Positions 10,605-22,514 of a stretch of 64,000 nt of DNA are shown here, piece by piece. Source of the stretch: Osedax fenrisi. Taxonomy: Eukaryota > Annelida > Polychaeta > Sabellida > Siboglinidae. Every line of letters begins with the position of its first letter. Position 1 is the first letter of the stretch. The DNA is taken from NCBI GenBank assembly GCA_964019155.1, contig OZ025241.1:7476681-7540680 (forward strand), read 5' to 3'. The position numbers were made by a program, and so were the translations under genes. Below the pieces are notes generated by a model. The model did not search any database. It saw nothing but the letters and a program-made list of their open reading frames with translations, and had not been told where the DNA came from.

Positions 10605-11092
10605 AAATTAATTCACACCAAATGTATCAATCATGTTATTGTTATTTCGTATTAATTGTACCAATATGTAGTATCTGATATTATGCTTGCTGTCAGCAGT
10701 TTACGGTAGCTTAACGCCAGGAGACGTCAACCAAATTACTTACTAGGGACTCATCCACCCTTGGGAATTGATTCATCCTATATGGGTTTTGCCAAACCGA
10801 GACCTTCGGTTTTGTTACCTCTCCTGTTTAACAACTTACACTATCAGATACTATATATTGATTCAACGGCTCGTATAATCCAATGTTTTATTTTTATTTT
10901 ACTTCTCAGTTTATTTCTTGTTTTTTTTGTATCGTGTCGTTTTGTATTACTATTATCACATTTATATATTTTGTTTATATGTTATATATTATATGTTTAT
11001 ATATAATTATAACTTTCTTTATATAGGTATACCTATAACCAGTAATTCAATAAACTTTTAATCTATCTATCTATTTATCTATATTCCTTTTA
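10605..11092 (+). other. LINE B 3' untranslated region and (ATCT)n tail
   Basis: About 450 bp without an ORF of note. AAACCGA at 10794-10800 can pair with TCGGTTT at 10806-10812; an alternative hairpin, GGTTT with AAACC around TGCC, uses the same AAACC, so the two exclude each other. A perfect 16-bp palindrome TATAGGTATACCTATA is at 11022-11037, followed by AATAAAC and ATCT repeats to about 11092. Copy 2 has a cleaner ATCT array (58354-58377). Confidence 0.65.
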
Positions 11093-11280
11093 TTAGCCAT
11101 ATTGCTATAAAGCTTGTAAACTGCATATATATAGGTGTATAATGGATTACCTGGCTATAGCTTTTGTGTTCACAAATAGCTATAAATCACGACCCATACA
11201 AAAGCTAACTTAATCTATAACTAGAAACAGCTTTTTGGTAGCATGGGTTATGTCTGATGAACAATTGATAAAATCGCCTT

Positions 11281-11525
11281 TACATACGTATATTCCATAT
11301 TATAGTGATAACGAATTATATATAAATAACATTAATATATTCACACAATATACATACTATAAATAACTTACATCTTTAACTAATTATTTACATTATATTA
11401 ATATACATACGTATATTCCATATTATAGTGATAATGAATTATATATAAATACCATTAATATATTCACACAATGTAAATACTATAAATAACTTACATCCTT
11501 AACTGATTATTTACATTATATTAAT
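11281..11525. repeat. 123-bp tandem duplication, only in copy 1
   Basis: Units 11281-11403 and 11404-11525 start with TACATACGTATATTCC and differ at a handful of bases. Copy 2 has a single unit at 58580-58701, which matches the second unit more closely (AATACCATTAATAT, CAATGTAAATAC). The duplication therefore distinguishes the two blocks. Confidence 0.92.
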
Positions 11526-12075
11526 GCAGTATTTAATGTACTTGTTATAACTGAATCAAGGTTGGACTCGAATAATAAACATAGTTTTTATTTAAAAAAT
11601 TATTCAGCCATACATACAACTAGAAGCAATCAACGTGGATGTGGTGTTTCTATTTATATACATAATTCAATTATATTCAATAAATTATATAGTTTAAGTT
11701 TATCAATATGTGAAGAATAAGATATGGTATCTTTAAGTTTGTTTCTTTGTAATACTAATATACTTATTTCTGGTATTTATAAATCACCTTCCTATAATAT
11801 AAATAAGTTATTTAATATAATGTATAATAATTTTAATAACCTTGCGCATACAAATATGTTTATTGTAGGTGATTTCAATATTGTTTACATTCACATTATA
11901 ATAATATAACCAAGTATTTTATTGACACATTTATTTCTATGAATTTTATACAACTAATAACTAAATTTACTAATATATATTCTAATGGAAACTCACTTAT
12001 AGAAAATATTTTTACAAATTTTAACCAAGATATAATATATAACTTATATAAGTGACCACTTACCTATATTCTACA
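11526..12075 (+). pseudogene. LINE D AP-type endonuclease, heavily broken
   Basis: Motifs spread over three frames: VLVITESRLD (about 11540), CGVSIYIHNSI (about 11640), ILISGIYKSPSYNINKLF (in the open frame 11724-11909), MFIVGDFNI (about 11855) and ISDHLPIF (about 12048-12071, SDH codons 12051-12059). These are the ordered signatures of a LINE endonuclease; the C-terminal SDH catalytic pair is intact. Several frameshifts and stops interrupt it. The N-terminal strand (NIRSL-like) is not clear, and the sequence just upstream is the 123-bp tandem duplication. Orientation and spacing match the RT that follows. Confidence 0.75.
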
Positions 12076-14186
12076 TTTTTGACTTATTATAAAACAAGAC
12101 TAATGATAAGCCGATTTTTAAATATATAAGAAAACATTATAATAATATTATACCAAAATAAGATTATAAAACTAAATGTATCATTAAGAAAAGTTGACTG
12201 GACTGATATTTACTCAATTTCTAATATTAATATCTTAACCATTTTATCAACATGTTTACAAAATTATATAATATTAGTTGTCCTTTAAAAAAAAGCAAAA
12301 ATAAGCTTTATATAAATAATAAACCATGGATTACGAAATCACTACTAAAATGTATACATAAGAAAAATAAACTTTAAAAAAAAACTATTATAACTTTAGA
12401 GATGGAATTTAAAAATTATAAAAATTGTTTAAAAAACATTTAAAAAAAATTTGAAAACAATTATTATTCTGGTAAACTAAAAACCAATAATACCAAAAAG
12501 ATACATGGAGAGTTATAAATAATCATATTAAGAATAAAGGTAAATACTCTATTAAAATGAATAATAATAAATCAGATTCTGAAAATTCAAATAATTGTAA
12601 TAAATATTGTATTACTATTGGATCTGATCTAAAGAATAGTTTTATAACCCTTACAATGCTAGATTAACTAAGATTACTTATAACCCAAGTTATATTTTCT
12701 TTACACCTACTAGAGTAATGAAAATTGAAAATATAGTAAACAAATGTTCTGACAAATTTAATAATGATTCCCATGGATTTAACCTATATTTATTACGAAG
12801 AACAATTCCATCAGCACATCTATCAGACAAATTATTATGTATTTATTATGTATTTATACCTTTCTATTAATACGGGTATATTTTCTGATCAGATACCTTG
12901 AAAACTTATAATTGTTAATAAGTGTAATTTTTAAATATAAGAAATATAATCGATGTGATTATTTAAATTATAGACCGATTTCTACATCACAATTACTATA
13001 ACTTACATTTTAGAGGAATTAATAAAAATAAGAATTTTAAATTTTTTGAACAAAATAAAATATTTAAAAAATCAATTTGGTTTCAGAGAATCTACATCAA
13101 CTTGTGATGCACTTCTTGATTTTACAAACCAATAATTTAAGATATTTATAAACCAATAATGATAAAAATTGCGCGGCAGTCTCTATAGTTATTAAAAAGG
13201 CATTTTATTCACTAGATCATTCCATTTTACTTGAATAACTATGTATATGGTTTTAGAGGTTTAAATGGTGACTTTATTAGGAGTTACTTAACTAATAGAA
13301 ATCAATATATTCATTTTAATTCATCTATAAAATATGGTGTTCCGAAAGGTTCGGTATTAGGACCTATATTATTCTTATTATTTATTAATGATTTATTAAT
13401 TATACAATATAATTGTCATTTTACACTTTCTGCAGATGATACAACTATTGCCTTCTCTAATACAAATATTATTGAAAATATTATTAATAACACTTTAGTT
13501 CTTATTCATGAATGGTTATGTAATAACAGATTACACCTAAATATTGAAAAAACTAACTTTATTTTATTTCACAGGTTACGGATTAAACATCAAATATAAA
13601 AACTAATGATTTACTTATTTAACAATCTGACTATATTTTATTTGTGTGTATATTTATAGATGAAAATATTAACTGGAAAAAACAGATAAATAATATTATA
13701 TCCAAACTTAATCGATGTATCTCTTTAATAAATAGATTAAAATCTAAATTGAATTGAGAATCACTTATGAATATATATTCATTTGAACTATTGCTCAGTA
13801 ATATGGGGTAATACATATTTAAGTAATATTCAATGTATTACTATAATAAAGAATAGATGTCTAAGGGCAATTTATTATCTAAATAATATAACAAATATTG
13901 AGCATATTTTTATACAAAAACGTATTCTCTGAAATTTAAAGATATTATTGATTTAAATATTTATATATACATGTTTGAATCTTGGTATAATCATAACATA
14001 CATCCACAAATTATTAAGTTATTTAATAAAAAAAAGTCAATTTATTCTCTCAGGTCAACAAATGAATTCGTTATTCCCAATATATCACGTTATTATGAAA
14101 AATTATGTATTGGTTATAAAGGTCCTTTAATAGTTATTTCACTATCTATTAATATAAAAAACACTAACACTTTGAAAAATTTTTAA
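12076..14186 (+). pseudogene. LINE D linker, reverse transcriptase and C-terminal region, broken
   Basis: The linker contains PWITKSLLKC (about 12325). The RT fingers are scrambled, with a NYRPIST-like trace at about 12970. Motif A reads KKAFYSLDHSILL: the catalytic Asp codon is TAT at 13206-13208, whereas copy 2 has GAT. Motif B YGVPKGSVLGPILFLLFINDL and motif C SADDTTI (about 13429; Ser in place of Phe/Tyr) lie in the open frame 13231-13599. The thumb (IFIDENINWKKQI) follows in another frame, and 13971-14186 is the C-terminal end (GYKGPLIVI). A 1-bp deletion near 14180 shortens that last frame relative to copy 2. Clade assignment within the Jockey/CR1/L2 group is not possible from this. Confidence 0.8.
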
Positions 14187-16570
14187 ATGTCAACAAAAAA
14201 AATTAGCATAATAATAGCACAATAGATTTTAATGGCAACATAATATCAGCATAAACGCACAGTGTAAATATTTGAGGCTATTATTTATGTTATTATGTTG
14301 ATATTATGAGGCTATTACTATTAGCTGGGATTAAACAATGAATTACCACTTATTACTAACCAATACAACACATATTTATATTCCATACATCATTAATTAT
14401 AATATAATAATATGTATAATACACAATACATTTATAACAAGGTAAACTAATTTAAATATATTAAATTAATTAAAACTAATATAAAATAATTGTGTACTGT
14501 AAAATGCAGTTCTTTAAGTTATGAAGGTAGATACAACCTATTGGTTTATCCATTACAATTAACGGTTTATCCATTAATATTGTTGGCTCTTACCTAGGAT
14601 ATCGATATACGTAGATTTGTACAGTAAATATATGTATATATATATATTAATATATATATATATAATATTATATTAATTGTGTCTATAATATAAATTAAAA
14701 ATTATAATTTTATTAAAGAATTTATTAGAAATTTACTCTTACTTCTTTTATATCCGTGGAATCTAATAATATAAATAACAATTAATTATTTAAATATATT
14801 ATACAAATTATTAAATATAATTTGAAAAATATTAATAATTAAAATAGTAATAATAATTAAAATAACTAATTGGAATGAATTTGATTTAATTATCAAAAAT
14901 TCAATTACTTATAGTATTTTTAAAAATAAGTTACAAAATTCTATATTAGTAAATATTTATTCATCTAATTGTATTCATTCATTTTCTAGTTTACTTCATT
15001 TAAGAAACAGATATCGGAGACAGGAGATAGCTTTAACAAGTGAACGACTTATCCTGATATTGGAGATATTATTTATTTATTATGCTATTATTATATTATT
15101 CAAATTTATTATTATTTTGTATTGCTCGATTATACCTATATTTATTTGTATTTAATTACATCTTGTTTCTTATAGTACTCTTGTCTTACGTGTATTTAAC
15201 GCTATTCCGTTAATTATTCCTTATTACGGTTTTCTATGATAGAAAATATTATATACAAATAAAATCCTTTTGGAATAATATACGAAGATATGTATCCGAT
15301 AAAGGCCATTCGGGCATGCCATGTATTCATGTTGTGAGTAGATGTTTGCCGCACGTGAGATTGGAGCTATTTGATTCACTATGTAATTTAATTTCATTAT
15401 ATATTATTATATTTATGTTATTATCATATTTCTTTTGTTTTTGTTCTTTAATACTTATATATTTTTGTGTGGTATCCTTTCTTGAAAGCATATTTCTATT
15501 AAAGAGTTCCTTTTTTACTCATTATTTAACTATATTATATTGTATACATATTCCATGTGTATTAATTATTAATTTTTTTATATTATACAAGTAAAATAAA
15601 TATAATTCATTCATGCATTAACTAATTAATGATGTATTAGGTTTATACATTTTTCAAAATATTATGTGTACATTTTACAAACAATTAAATGCAATAATTA
15701 ATATATGGCTGCTATTTGATAACACATTATATATTACTATATAACTACAAGTCTAGTTTAGTTGATTATACGTTGTATATATAAATAATTCTTTATACAT
15801 TATATAAAAAACACGTTTTATACACGATATACTTTTATAAATTCATAATCTATATTACACTAACATTGTTTATTATATAGTATTATATTATTAGCGATTT
15901 ATATATTTGTACGTATTGTTTATATATTTGTGCGTATAATTGGTGATACTTCAGTTTTATATATGTTTAAATATATACAATTGAAACTCCGCATTTGAGT
16001 AGAAAGGATGTTTTCAAGTATAGCGGAGATGTGGATATTTGATATGTGAGAATTAAACCGCTTTCTTAAGTGATAAAATACTTAGCACAATGATGCGTGT
16101 TTACAGTAATTCACGAACAAGGGAATATTCTAGAAGGATCTATACTAACTAATTAATGGGATAAACCATTATACACAGTAAACCCGTAATATTGATAAAT
16201 TAAGATCCTATTTAGTAAGGTCACTTAATATCTTATTTATAAAATCTTATTATATACTAATAATGATCTTTTCGAGAACGATATTTATATTTATATATAT
16301 ATATTAATATCGATCGATTTATTACATTTTAGTAAACTTATTATTATTGATTACATAATTTACATTAACAATGATATTTAACCTTTATTAGTGACATCAT
16401 ATTGATTCTTTTCTACGTATGTATTAACATTTATGCCTGTATTAAGTTATACTATGTAGGATACTAATTATATTTATTTTATCATTATACATTATTTAAA
16501 AAAATGTATTATTAGTTAATTATTATAAATATTAATAATAAATACATTACATACATATATACATACATAC

Positions 16571-16574
<4 letters not shown>
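14187..16574. other. AT-rich stretch with one weak LINE trace
   Basis: No convincing gene. 14210-14330 contains direct repeats of GAGGCTATTA and partly inverted CATAATATCA words that may be the 3' end of LINE D. At about 14870-14990 a short stretch (SIFKNKLQNSILVNIY) looks like the last residues of a LINE polyprotein, and the interval to 15600 could be its 3' region. The open frame 15316-15594 is hydrophobic, has no recognisable domain and is identical in copy 2. The remainder is AT-rich and unremarkable. Confidence 0.5.

Positions 16575-16607
<33 letters not shown>
16575..16607. repeat. (AT)n tract at the right end of duplication copy 1
   Basis: The last sequence shared with copy 2 is the ATACATACATACACAA run and this AT tract; the sequence after 16607 has no counterpart after 63812. 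Confidence 0.95.
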
Positions 16608-16613
<6 letters not shown>

Positions 16614-16746
16614 ATTAAGAATCATCTAATTATCGAAATGTTAGTGACATTGATAAAACAGGGATATTCTATACGATTAATAACTTATTATTAATAATAA
16701 TCATTACATTTAAAATGATAAAACTGTGTTACAACTACTAAGATTT

Positions 16747-16817
<71 letters not shown>

Positions 16818-17706
16818 CATATATATATATTGCAGATACGGATATATTATATATTACGCGAAATTATGTAATATAACGTCATACTTAGTTATTTAACCTA
16901 TCTTAGTTATGTAATTATGTTTTATAATAGATATATCTAATCGAATCATTCACGTATTGTTCATGAATTGTTATACGTTTAATATTATAAGTTATTTATT
17001 AAGACGTATATTTCACTGATTACCTACGCGACATACATCTCATACATATAAGAAATATGTATCATACCTAAGTGACATATGTATCATGTCAATGAGAAAT
17101 AAGTATCATACATTATTTATCTAGATTTAAAGTATATATAATTATTACATTATATTAGTATTATATAAGCAAAGTATACTTCCTATATAGTTATCGATTA
17201 CTTTTGTTTAAATTCATAATCGTTCCTGATCGTTTATAAACGATTTATAACATATACGCAATACTATTACTATGCAATTTTCTCGGCCAGTAATATAGAG
17301 AACCAATCTATACTAATGTATCGGAATATATTACGCTACGAGTGGCTACGTGGGTATCGATGGTTACGCAATACTAACCGGTTTTGAAATATTGCATAAT
17401 AATATCGCTATTGTATGCACAAATCGAAAACACCACCGAGATCAGTATAGACAGTATTGCTAGTATCTTATACATTTTCAAATCTGTAAAATATGATTTA
17501 TATTTATAAGTTCAACTTAATTTGTACGTTTGAGTTTAAAATACGCTTTGTACGTTAGTTTAATGGCATATATATAAATATATACATGTATATATTTATT
17601 ATATATTTTAACTTAATTATAGGTACGATTTTTATATAGGTAACATATACAATTAAAAATAGCATATTTCATATTAGATGATTTTGCATTGAAAGCATAT
17701 CATATT

Positions 17707-17753
<47 letters not shown>

Positions 17754-17896
17754 CCTATTAGGTATACCATCTATGTTTAAATAAAATACTTATAACTCAA
17801 AATATTCAATAAGTGTTAGATACGAGTACTTGATATAATAGGTGTTAATATTGGGAATAGTATGTACAGTTAATTTAAAAAATACATTATCACAAC
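16608..17896. other. AT-rich unique stretch with CA/AT microsatellites
   Basis: No gene found. Contains a (CA)n-(AT)n compound tract at about 16748-16812, an (AT)n tract at 17710-17751 and short repeated AGTATCATACAT-like words at about 17030-17115. The patch at 17220-17470 is somewhat GC-richer but has no long ORF. Confidence 0.6.
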
Positions 17897-18262
17897 AGAT
17901 CCGTGCCAATCTAAAGAGTTCGCTTGCCGTATTAGAGATGCTAAACAGGTCGTTTGTCGTGCTAATCTGTTAAATAATTCACTTGCCATGTCGAGCTGTA
18001 ATATAGCTGGTGTACGTATTATTATTTAAATTTAAAAAAAATGTTATATAATAATCTTTTATCATATTCAAAAAATCTATTATCTCAACATATCCGTGCC
18101 AATCTATTAAAGAGTTTGCATGCCATATTGAGCTGCTAAATATGTCGTTTGCTGTGCCGAGTTTCTAAAGAGTTCGTTTGTCGTGCCAATCTGCTATATA
18201 GTTCACATGCCGTATCGAGCTGCTAAAGAATCACATACCATGTCGAGCCGTAATAGAGCTCG
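17897..18262. repeat. Degenerate minisatellite, unit about 30 bp
   Basis: Two blocks, about 17897-18012 and 18085-18262, made of diverged units around the words TTTGCCGTG, CGAGCTGCTAAA and GAGTTCG. Spacing between equivalent words is 29 to 31 bp. The two blocks are separated by about 70 bp of AT-rich sequence that includes AAAAATCTATTATCTCAACA. The array is GC-richer than its surroundings and does not encode a frame. Confidence 0.75.
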
Positions 18263-18515
18263 TGATTGATATAATATTTCATACAGCATGCCATGTATGT
18301 AATCCGTAATAATATATGTAAGTATTTATATCTCGTAGTAAGAGTTTACTCATATTATTAAGATATTTATTATATTTTATTATTGTAAATTATAACTTTA
18401 TGAAATAATCCTCATCGAAATTCAATGTTGGTGTTCAGTATTATTATTTAATAATTTTAACAAAATAATTAATTTTGAATATTTTGTATTTATTAGAATT
18501 ATATTATATTATATA

Positions 18516-18517
<2 letters not shown>

Positions 18518-18551
<34 letters not shown>

Positions 18552-18634
18552 CTTTTAATTTTGTAAGGTTTTCTCAGCTAGTCACTAAAGGTTATTTTTT
18601 AACAGTGTATACTTACAAATAAATCTGTAGATGT

Positions 18635-18706
<72 letters not shown>
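18518..18706. repeat. Two (AT)n tracts next to the 3' end of LINE I
   Basis: AT alternation at 18518-18549 and 18638-18706, the latter with one GT interruption. The second begins immediately beyond the 3' end of LINE I, which is on the minus strand. Confidence 0.92.
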
Positions 18707-18709
<3 letters not shown>

Positions 18710-18868
18710 TTATACACATATATAACAAAGATAGTTCTCATTTGTTTTTTATTAACATAATAATACATACATAAATAAACGATACATAATATATAAGTAA
18801 AAAAATCGGATTGTTATATTAATAAACGTGAAAAAAATATAATAATATAAAATAAAAATATACGAATA

Positions 18869-19078
18869 TTAAAAAAGATAAATTATAAAATATTTTACTT
18901 TACTTTTGAATTGTTCTATGGATGTAACAAGTCTTAGATCTCGAGATAGACACCATAGTGCAGCTGCCGATTGCAGAACATATATCTTGTCATATCTAGC
19001 CAGCTTGAACTTATTGTAACGAGGTATTTTGCTGTTAGACGATCTAGAGGTTCTCGACTCAATCCGGTATGTCAGCAA
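18869..19078 (-). pseudogene. LINE I polymerase, C-terminal end
   Basis: Open frame whose residues include SAAALWCLSRDLRLVTSIEQFKSKVKYF. This matches the LINE pol C-terminal pattern (S-x-x-LWN-x-LP-x-x-LR ... FK-x-x-x-K), with WN changed to WC and LP to LS. The second copy of the family at about 31527-31455 shows RELRLVTYL and RFKSKV, which confirms that this frame was once coding. Confidence 0.7.
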
Positions 19079-19599
19079 ATCCTTTAAATATTTAAGTAAT
19101 TTAAGTTATATGCATTTATAAACAAACATAATATTTTATATATTGATCGCTGTTTAGTAGATAACCATTTTATGCCCAATAAATTTTCGGAAGTCCAAGA
19201 GTAATCGAATAATTTTATGCGAAATATTAAGCGTGCTGAAGACTGTATAACTATATTTATGCAATTTATAGTATATAAAGGAATTACGAGGTATAAAGAA
19301 TTGCAGTAATCAATACGAGATAAGACTGTAGATTCAATAAGGATCTTTCAAATGTTATCAGGTTAACAAATTCTAATAGTTTTATTGTATGTAAATTAAA
19401 AAAAGAAGATCGACATACACTTGATATTTTATCGATAAAACTTAGCTTACTATCAAAAATAAACAGAGATTTTTAACAGAATTTGTTTACGAAATAATTT
19501 ATTCATCAACAATTACTAGAGGAAAAATGGAATTAACACGAGCAAAATTAATAAGAGAGGTTTTAGATATATTTACATTATATTATTTTATAAAAACCA

Positions 19600-20310
19600 A
19601 TTATTTAAGGTATTAAAACTATTTAACAGATAATAATTATCAGAAGGAAGAAAATGTAAATGCAGTTCGATATAAATTTGTAAATCAACCGCATAAAGAT
19701 GATAATTAATATCAAGAAACTGGTACAAATTTCTATCAAAGGTAACAGATAACTTGAGAATAATATAGGAACAAGTACTGAACCTTATTTGTACATCATG
19801 ACTAAGTATTTTTTTAGATGAATATTCATTATTAATTTTTATAGAAAAATATATATTTTGAAGATACGATAATAAACAGAATCAGATAACTTAATCATTT
19901 TATGCTATCTATTAGTAAATCATGCTTTATTGTATCAACATATGATGATAAATCAAGAAGTAATACTTGTATATTTTTGTTATGATCTAAAGTCTATACA
20001 ATATCATCAGTGAAAGAAATTAAAGTAATTTAATTACTATCACATTTTCCAAACCTACTTTGTTTTTATCCAGAATATTAAAATGTAATAAATAATTAAT
20101 AAAATTTAATTGCTTGGCAAAAATATGTTCTATAATTTTACTAATAAAGGGTAATTGTGATATTGGTCTACAATTGGTCAATATTTTTTTATCGAGATTA
20201 TGCCTTTTTAGATGTGATATTACTATTGTATGCTTTAAAATATCAGGTATTTTCCCAGTTCTAAGAGACGGTTTACATTCGTGTTTATAACGAAGCCAGA
20301 TTATGAACTA
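19600..20310 (-). pseudogene. LINE I reverse transcriptase, heavily decayed
   Basis: On the minus strand: SLRTGKIPDILKHTIVISHL (about 20280-20215), NCRPISQLPFISKIIEHIF (about 20175-20120), a motif A remnant LLLDLSSYVDTIKHDLLI (about 19975-19920), and a motif C remnant YHLYAVDLQIYI (about 19710-19675) in which the first catalytic Asp of YADD has become Val. Motif B is not clear. Many stops are present. Loss of both the usual motif A context and one motif C Asp rules out polymerase activity. Confidence 0.65.
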
Positions 20311-20769
20311 AGTAAAAAGGAAGAGGATCAAATGGAGATGAAGATTTAAAGTGATGATTACATTATATATGTTAACATTTGAAACCGAAAAAAAATAATG
20401 AAAATAGTGTTCAGAAGAATTATTCTCAAAAGTTAGTTTATATGATGTTTCTAAAACTAATTACTTATTGGAAATGGTGGAGCAGATATCAGATAACTTA
20501 TTGATATAAAAATCAGAAAAAAGATTGCACAGATCCTTATCAGTATGTGTTGATAAAGATTTAGGAGAACCATTATTGCATAGAGAATTAATAAATGAAA
20601 ACATTTTGTTAGTCTCATTTCCGCAATTTAATATTTTATCCTGAAAGAAACTGATTTTTAACAGATAACAGTGATTTACTATAAATCAATCGCACATCCT
20701 TACATTCATAACATTTTATAGAATTCGGTTCATGTAGATATATTTTCTCCAGTTTTCTTAAATTTGTTT

Positions 20770-21243
20770 TCAAATTAGATAATGTAGAATTATACCAAGG
20801 AGAAGATAGATGAGGGAATAATTTTGTTTATTTAAAGGAGCAAAAGTATCCAAAACCTCTGATAATGTATCATTAAAATAACTAATATCTATATTATTAA
20901 TTGATATATATTCGGATATAATCGAAGAAAATAAATCCAAATCAATTGATTTGATATTTCTATAGTAAATAATAGAACTATCTGTATTCACTTTGAACAT
21001 GTTCAACTTACAAATAGTTGCAAAATAATCCGCAATGATATCCGAGGGAATAGTATATTTGATTATGGAACTGTCTTCATGCGTTAAAATTAATTTTAAG
21101 CAATTACTATGAATATGGGTAGGAAAGTTAATATTCTGCTTCAATGACAGAATATATATACATAAGAGATTTGCATTCTGTATGAGGAAATAAAGATGTA
21201 AAATAATGAAAATTAAAATCACCGACTCATTATTCCAACTCAA
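20770..21243 (-). pseudogene. LINE I endonuclease, C-terminal part
   Basis: Open for 157 codons. QNINFPTHIHSNCLKLILT corresponds to the PTHxxGNxLDLI segment of LINE endonucleases, followed 20 residues later by PSDIIADYFATI in place of SDHxxI, and then a linker with FSSIISEYISINNIDISYFND and TLSEVLDTFAPLNKQ. The N-terminal half of the endonuclease (TETW, GDFN) is missing or unrecognisable. The start methionine is chance. Confidence 0.65.
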
Positions 21244-21245
21244 TA

Positions 21246-21765
21246 ATTGATCATTATATTAATATAATTTCTAATAGTGATCATATAACAAATAATGGAA
21301 CCATTTATACTAATATAACAGATAATTATATTTTATTTTTTATATTTACACCATTTTATCAGGTTAAAAAATGTGATAATAAAGTGATGTATATTAGAAA
21401 TTTTAATCAACAAAATATTGAATATTTAAAAAAATATTTTATAAATATAAACTGGTAAATTGTATCGGAAATGACAGATCCTTCTCTATATTATATTAAT
21501 TTTATTAAAATTTCAAATGTTAATACAAATTGTCCTTTAATTAAGACAAAAGCCAAAATAAATACCCTGTATAATCCTTAGCTAACAAATAAAGAATTAA
21601 AAAAATTAAAGAATGCCAATGAAAATAAAAATAAATTATTCAGCTTATATAAATCAATTAATTGTATGTCGACATCTAGATCTATATTAAATAGATATAA
21701 AAAATTAAAGAATAAAATCAAGAAAAATATAAAAAATAATAAAAATAATTACTATAAGCTATATC

Positions 21766-21766
<1 letters not shown>
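21246..21766 (+). pseudogene. LINE J, endonuclease-to-RT linker fragment
   Basis: Plus-strand traces: IYTNITDNYILFFIF (about 21310, SDH-like region degenerate), YIRNFNQQNIEYLKKYF (about 21390), NTNCPLIKTKAK (about 21530), NPxLTNKELKKLKNANENKNKLF (about 21570-21640; the expected Trp is TAG at 21580-21582) and KKLKNKIKKNIKNNKNNYYKLY (to 21763). This is the linker between endonuclease and RT in Jockey/CR1-group LINEs, close in style to that of LINE D. It stops at an (AT)n tract at 21766; no RT follows on this strand. Confidence 0.65.
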
Positions 21767-21803
<37 letters not shown>

Positions 21804-22316
21804 CACGTGAGTTAAATAGTCTCAAATAAATATAGAGAATATTACTCATTAACCGATTATATGTATATATTATATGTACACTATAGTGCCGTTTTTGATA
21901 TTTATGTCGTATAAACTTATATACTTTTAATAATATAAATATATGTATATATATATATATATACATATAGATAATAATATATATGATTGCTTACAGGTAC
22001 CTCAACACGTTAGGTGAATATTAGCAAACATCTAATACGTTGAAGCAAAGTACATCTAACGCACTACAAAGCGTTATTATTTTTCGCGGATAGTGACGAT
22101 TAATCGTTAGAGGAAATCCAATTTAGTATACATTTATACCTCACTAACCACGGGTATAATGGTTTAAGGATATTTATAGACCATATTAAATATATTATAT
22201 AGGTTACTTATACGTATAATGAAATATTAATTATATTAATATATTAATTTATGCTAACCATTTAGCAAATCATTATATTCGTTATCAGTTAACGCTTTCG
22301 TAGTCTCTATACATAA

Positions 22317-22375
<59 letters not shown>

Positions 22376-22388
22376 TATTATATATTAT

Positions 22389-22461
<73 letters not shown>

Positions 22462-22514
22462 ATTAATATCCTAGATATTAAAATCCTAGATATCCTTTGG
22501 CAATATATCATAAA
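21767..22514. other. (AT)n tracts and AT-rich spacer
   Basis: AT alternation at 21767-21798, 22322-22370 and 22392-22456. Between them, 21960-22200 is ordinary AT-rich sequence in which the words CTAATACGTTG and CTAACGCACTA are loosely repeated. Tyr-Ile repeat ORFs here are translations of AT runs and are not genes. Confidence 0.8.

Larger units (their letters stand above)
6877..11092 (+). mobile_element. LINE B, CR1/Jockey-group non-LTR retrotransposon, decayed, with LINE C inserted
   Basis: Order on the plus strand: C-terminal part of an ORF1-like protein (6877-7260), endonuclease (about 7380-8030), linker (to 8550), a 482-bp insertion of another LINE (8551-9032), RT (9033-10604), a 3' untranslated region of about 450 bp with hairpins, and a tail of ATCT tetranucleotides (about 11061-11092). 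Removing the insertion rejoins the linker frame. The upstream limit is unknown. All parts recur in copy 2 at 54171-58377. Confidence 0.85.
1..16607. repeat. 16.5-kb segmental duplication, copy 1
   Basis: The whole interval recurs in the same orientation at 47308-63812, with only scattered substitutions, small indels and different (AT)n lengths. Position 1 aligns to 47308 (offset 47307); the offset changes to about 47287 in LINE A, 47293 in LINE B, 47176 in LINE D and 47192 near the right end. The large step at D comes mainly from a 123-bp tandem duplication present only here. The right edge lies inside an (AT)n tract at 16575-16607, after which the two copies are unrelated. The left edge is not visible because the window starts inside or at the repeat. 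Identity was judged by eye as about 99 percent in coding-like parts. Confidence 0.97.
18707..21245 (-). mobile_element. LINE I, L2/CR1-type, decayed
   Basis: Minus-strand order: endonuclease C-terminal part (21243-20770), linker, RT (about 20300-19600), C-terminal end (19078-18869) and 3' region to 18707 with a small stem (AACAAA 18724-18729 with TTTGTT 18741-18746). Its 3' portion recurs at 31275-31530, so this is a family with at least two copies in the window. The 5' end meets a plus-strand LINE fragment (J) at about 21245. Confidence 0.75.

Noticed and set aside
15316..15594. Hydrophobic 92-codon ORF as a host membrane protein (also 62508-62786)
   Set aside because: Identity between the blocks follows from the duplication alone; composition is what AT-rich sequence yields and there is no domain.
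22254..22511. Tyr-Ile repeat ORFs in AT tracts (also 21718-21966, 31215-31439, 47059-47285, 63739-63924)
   Set aside because: They are translations of (AT)n microsatellites, not proteins.
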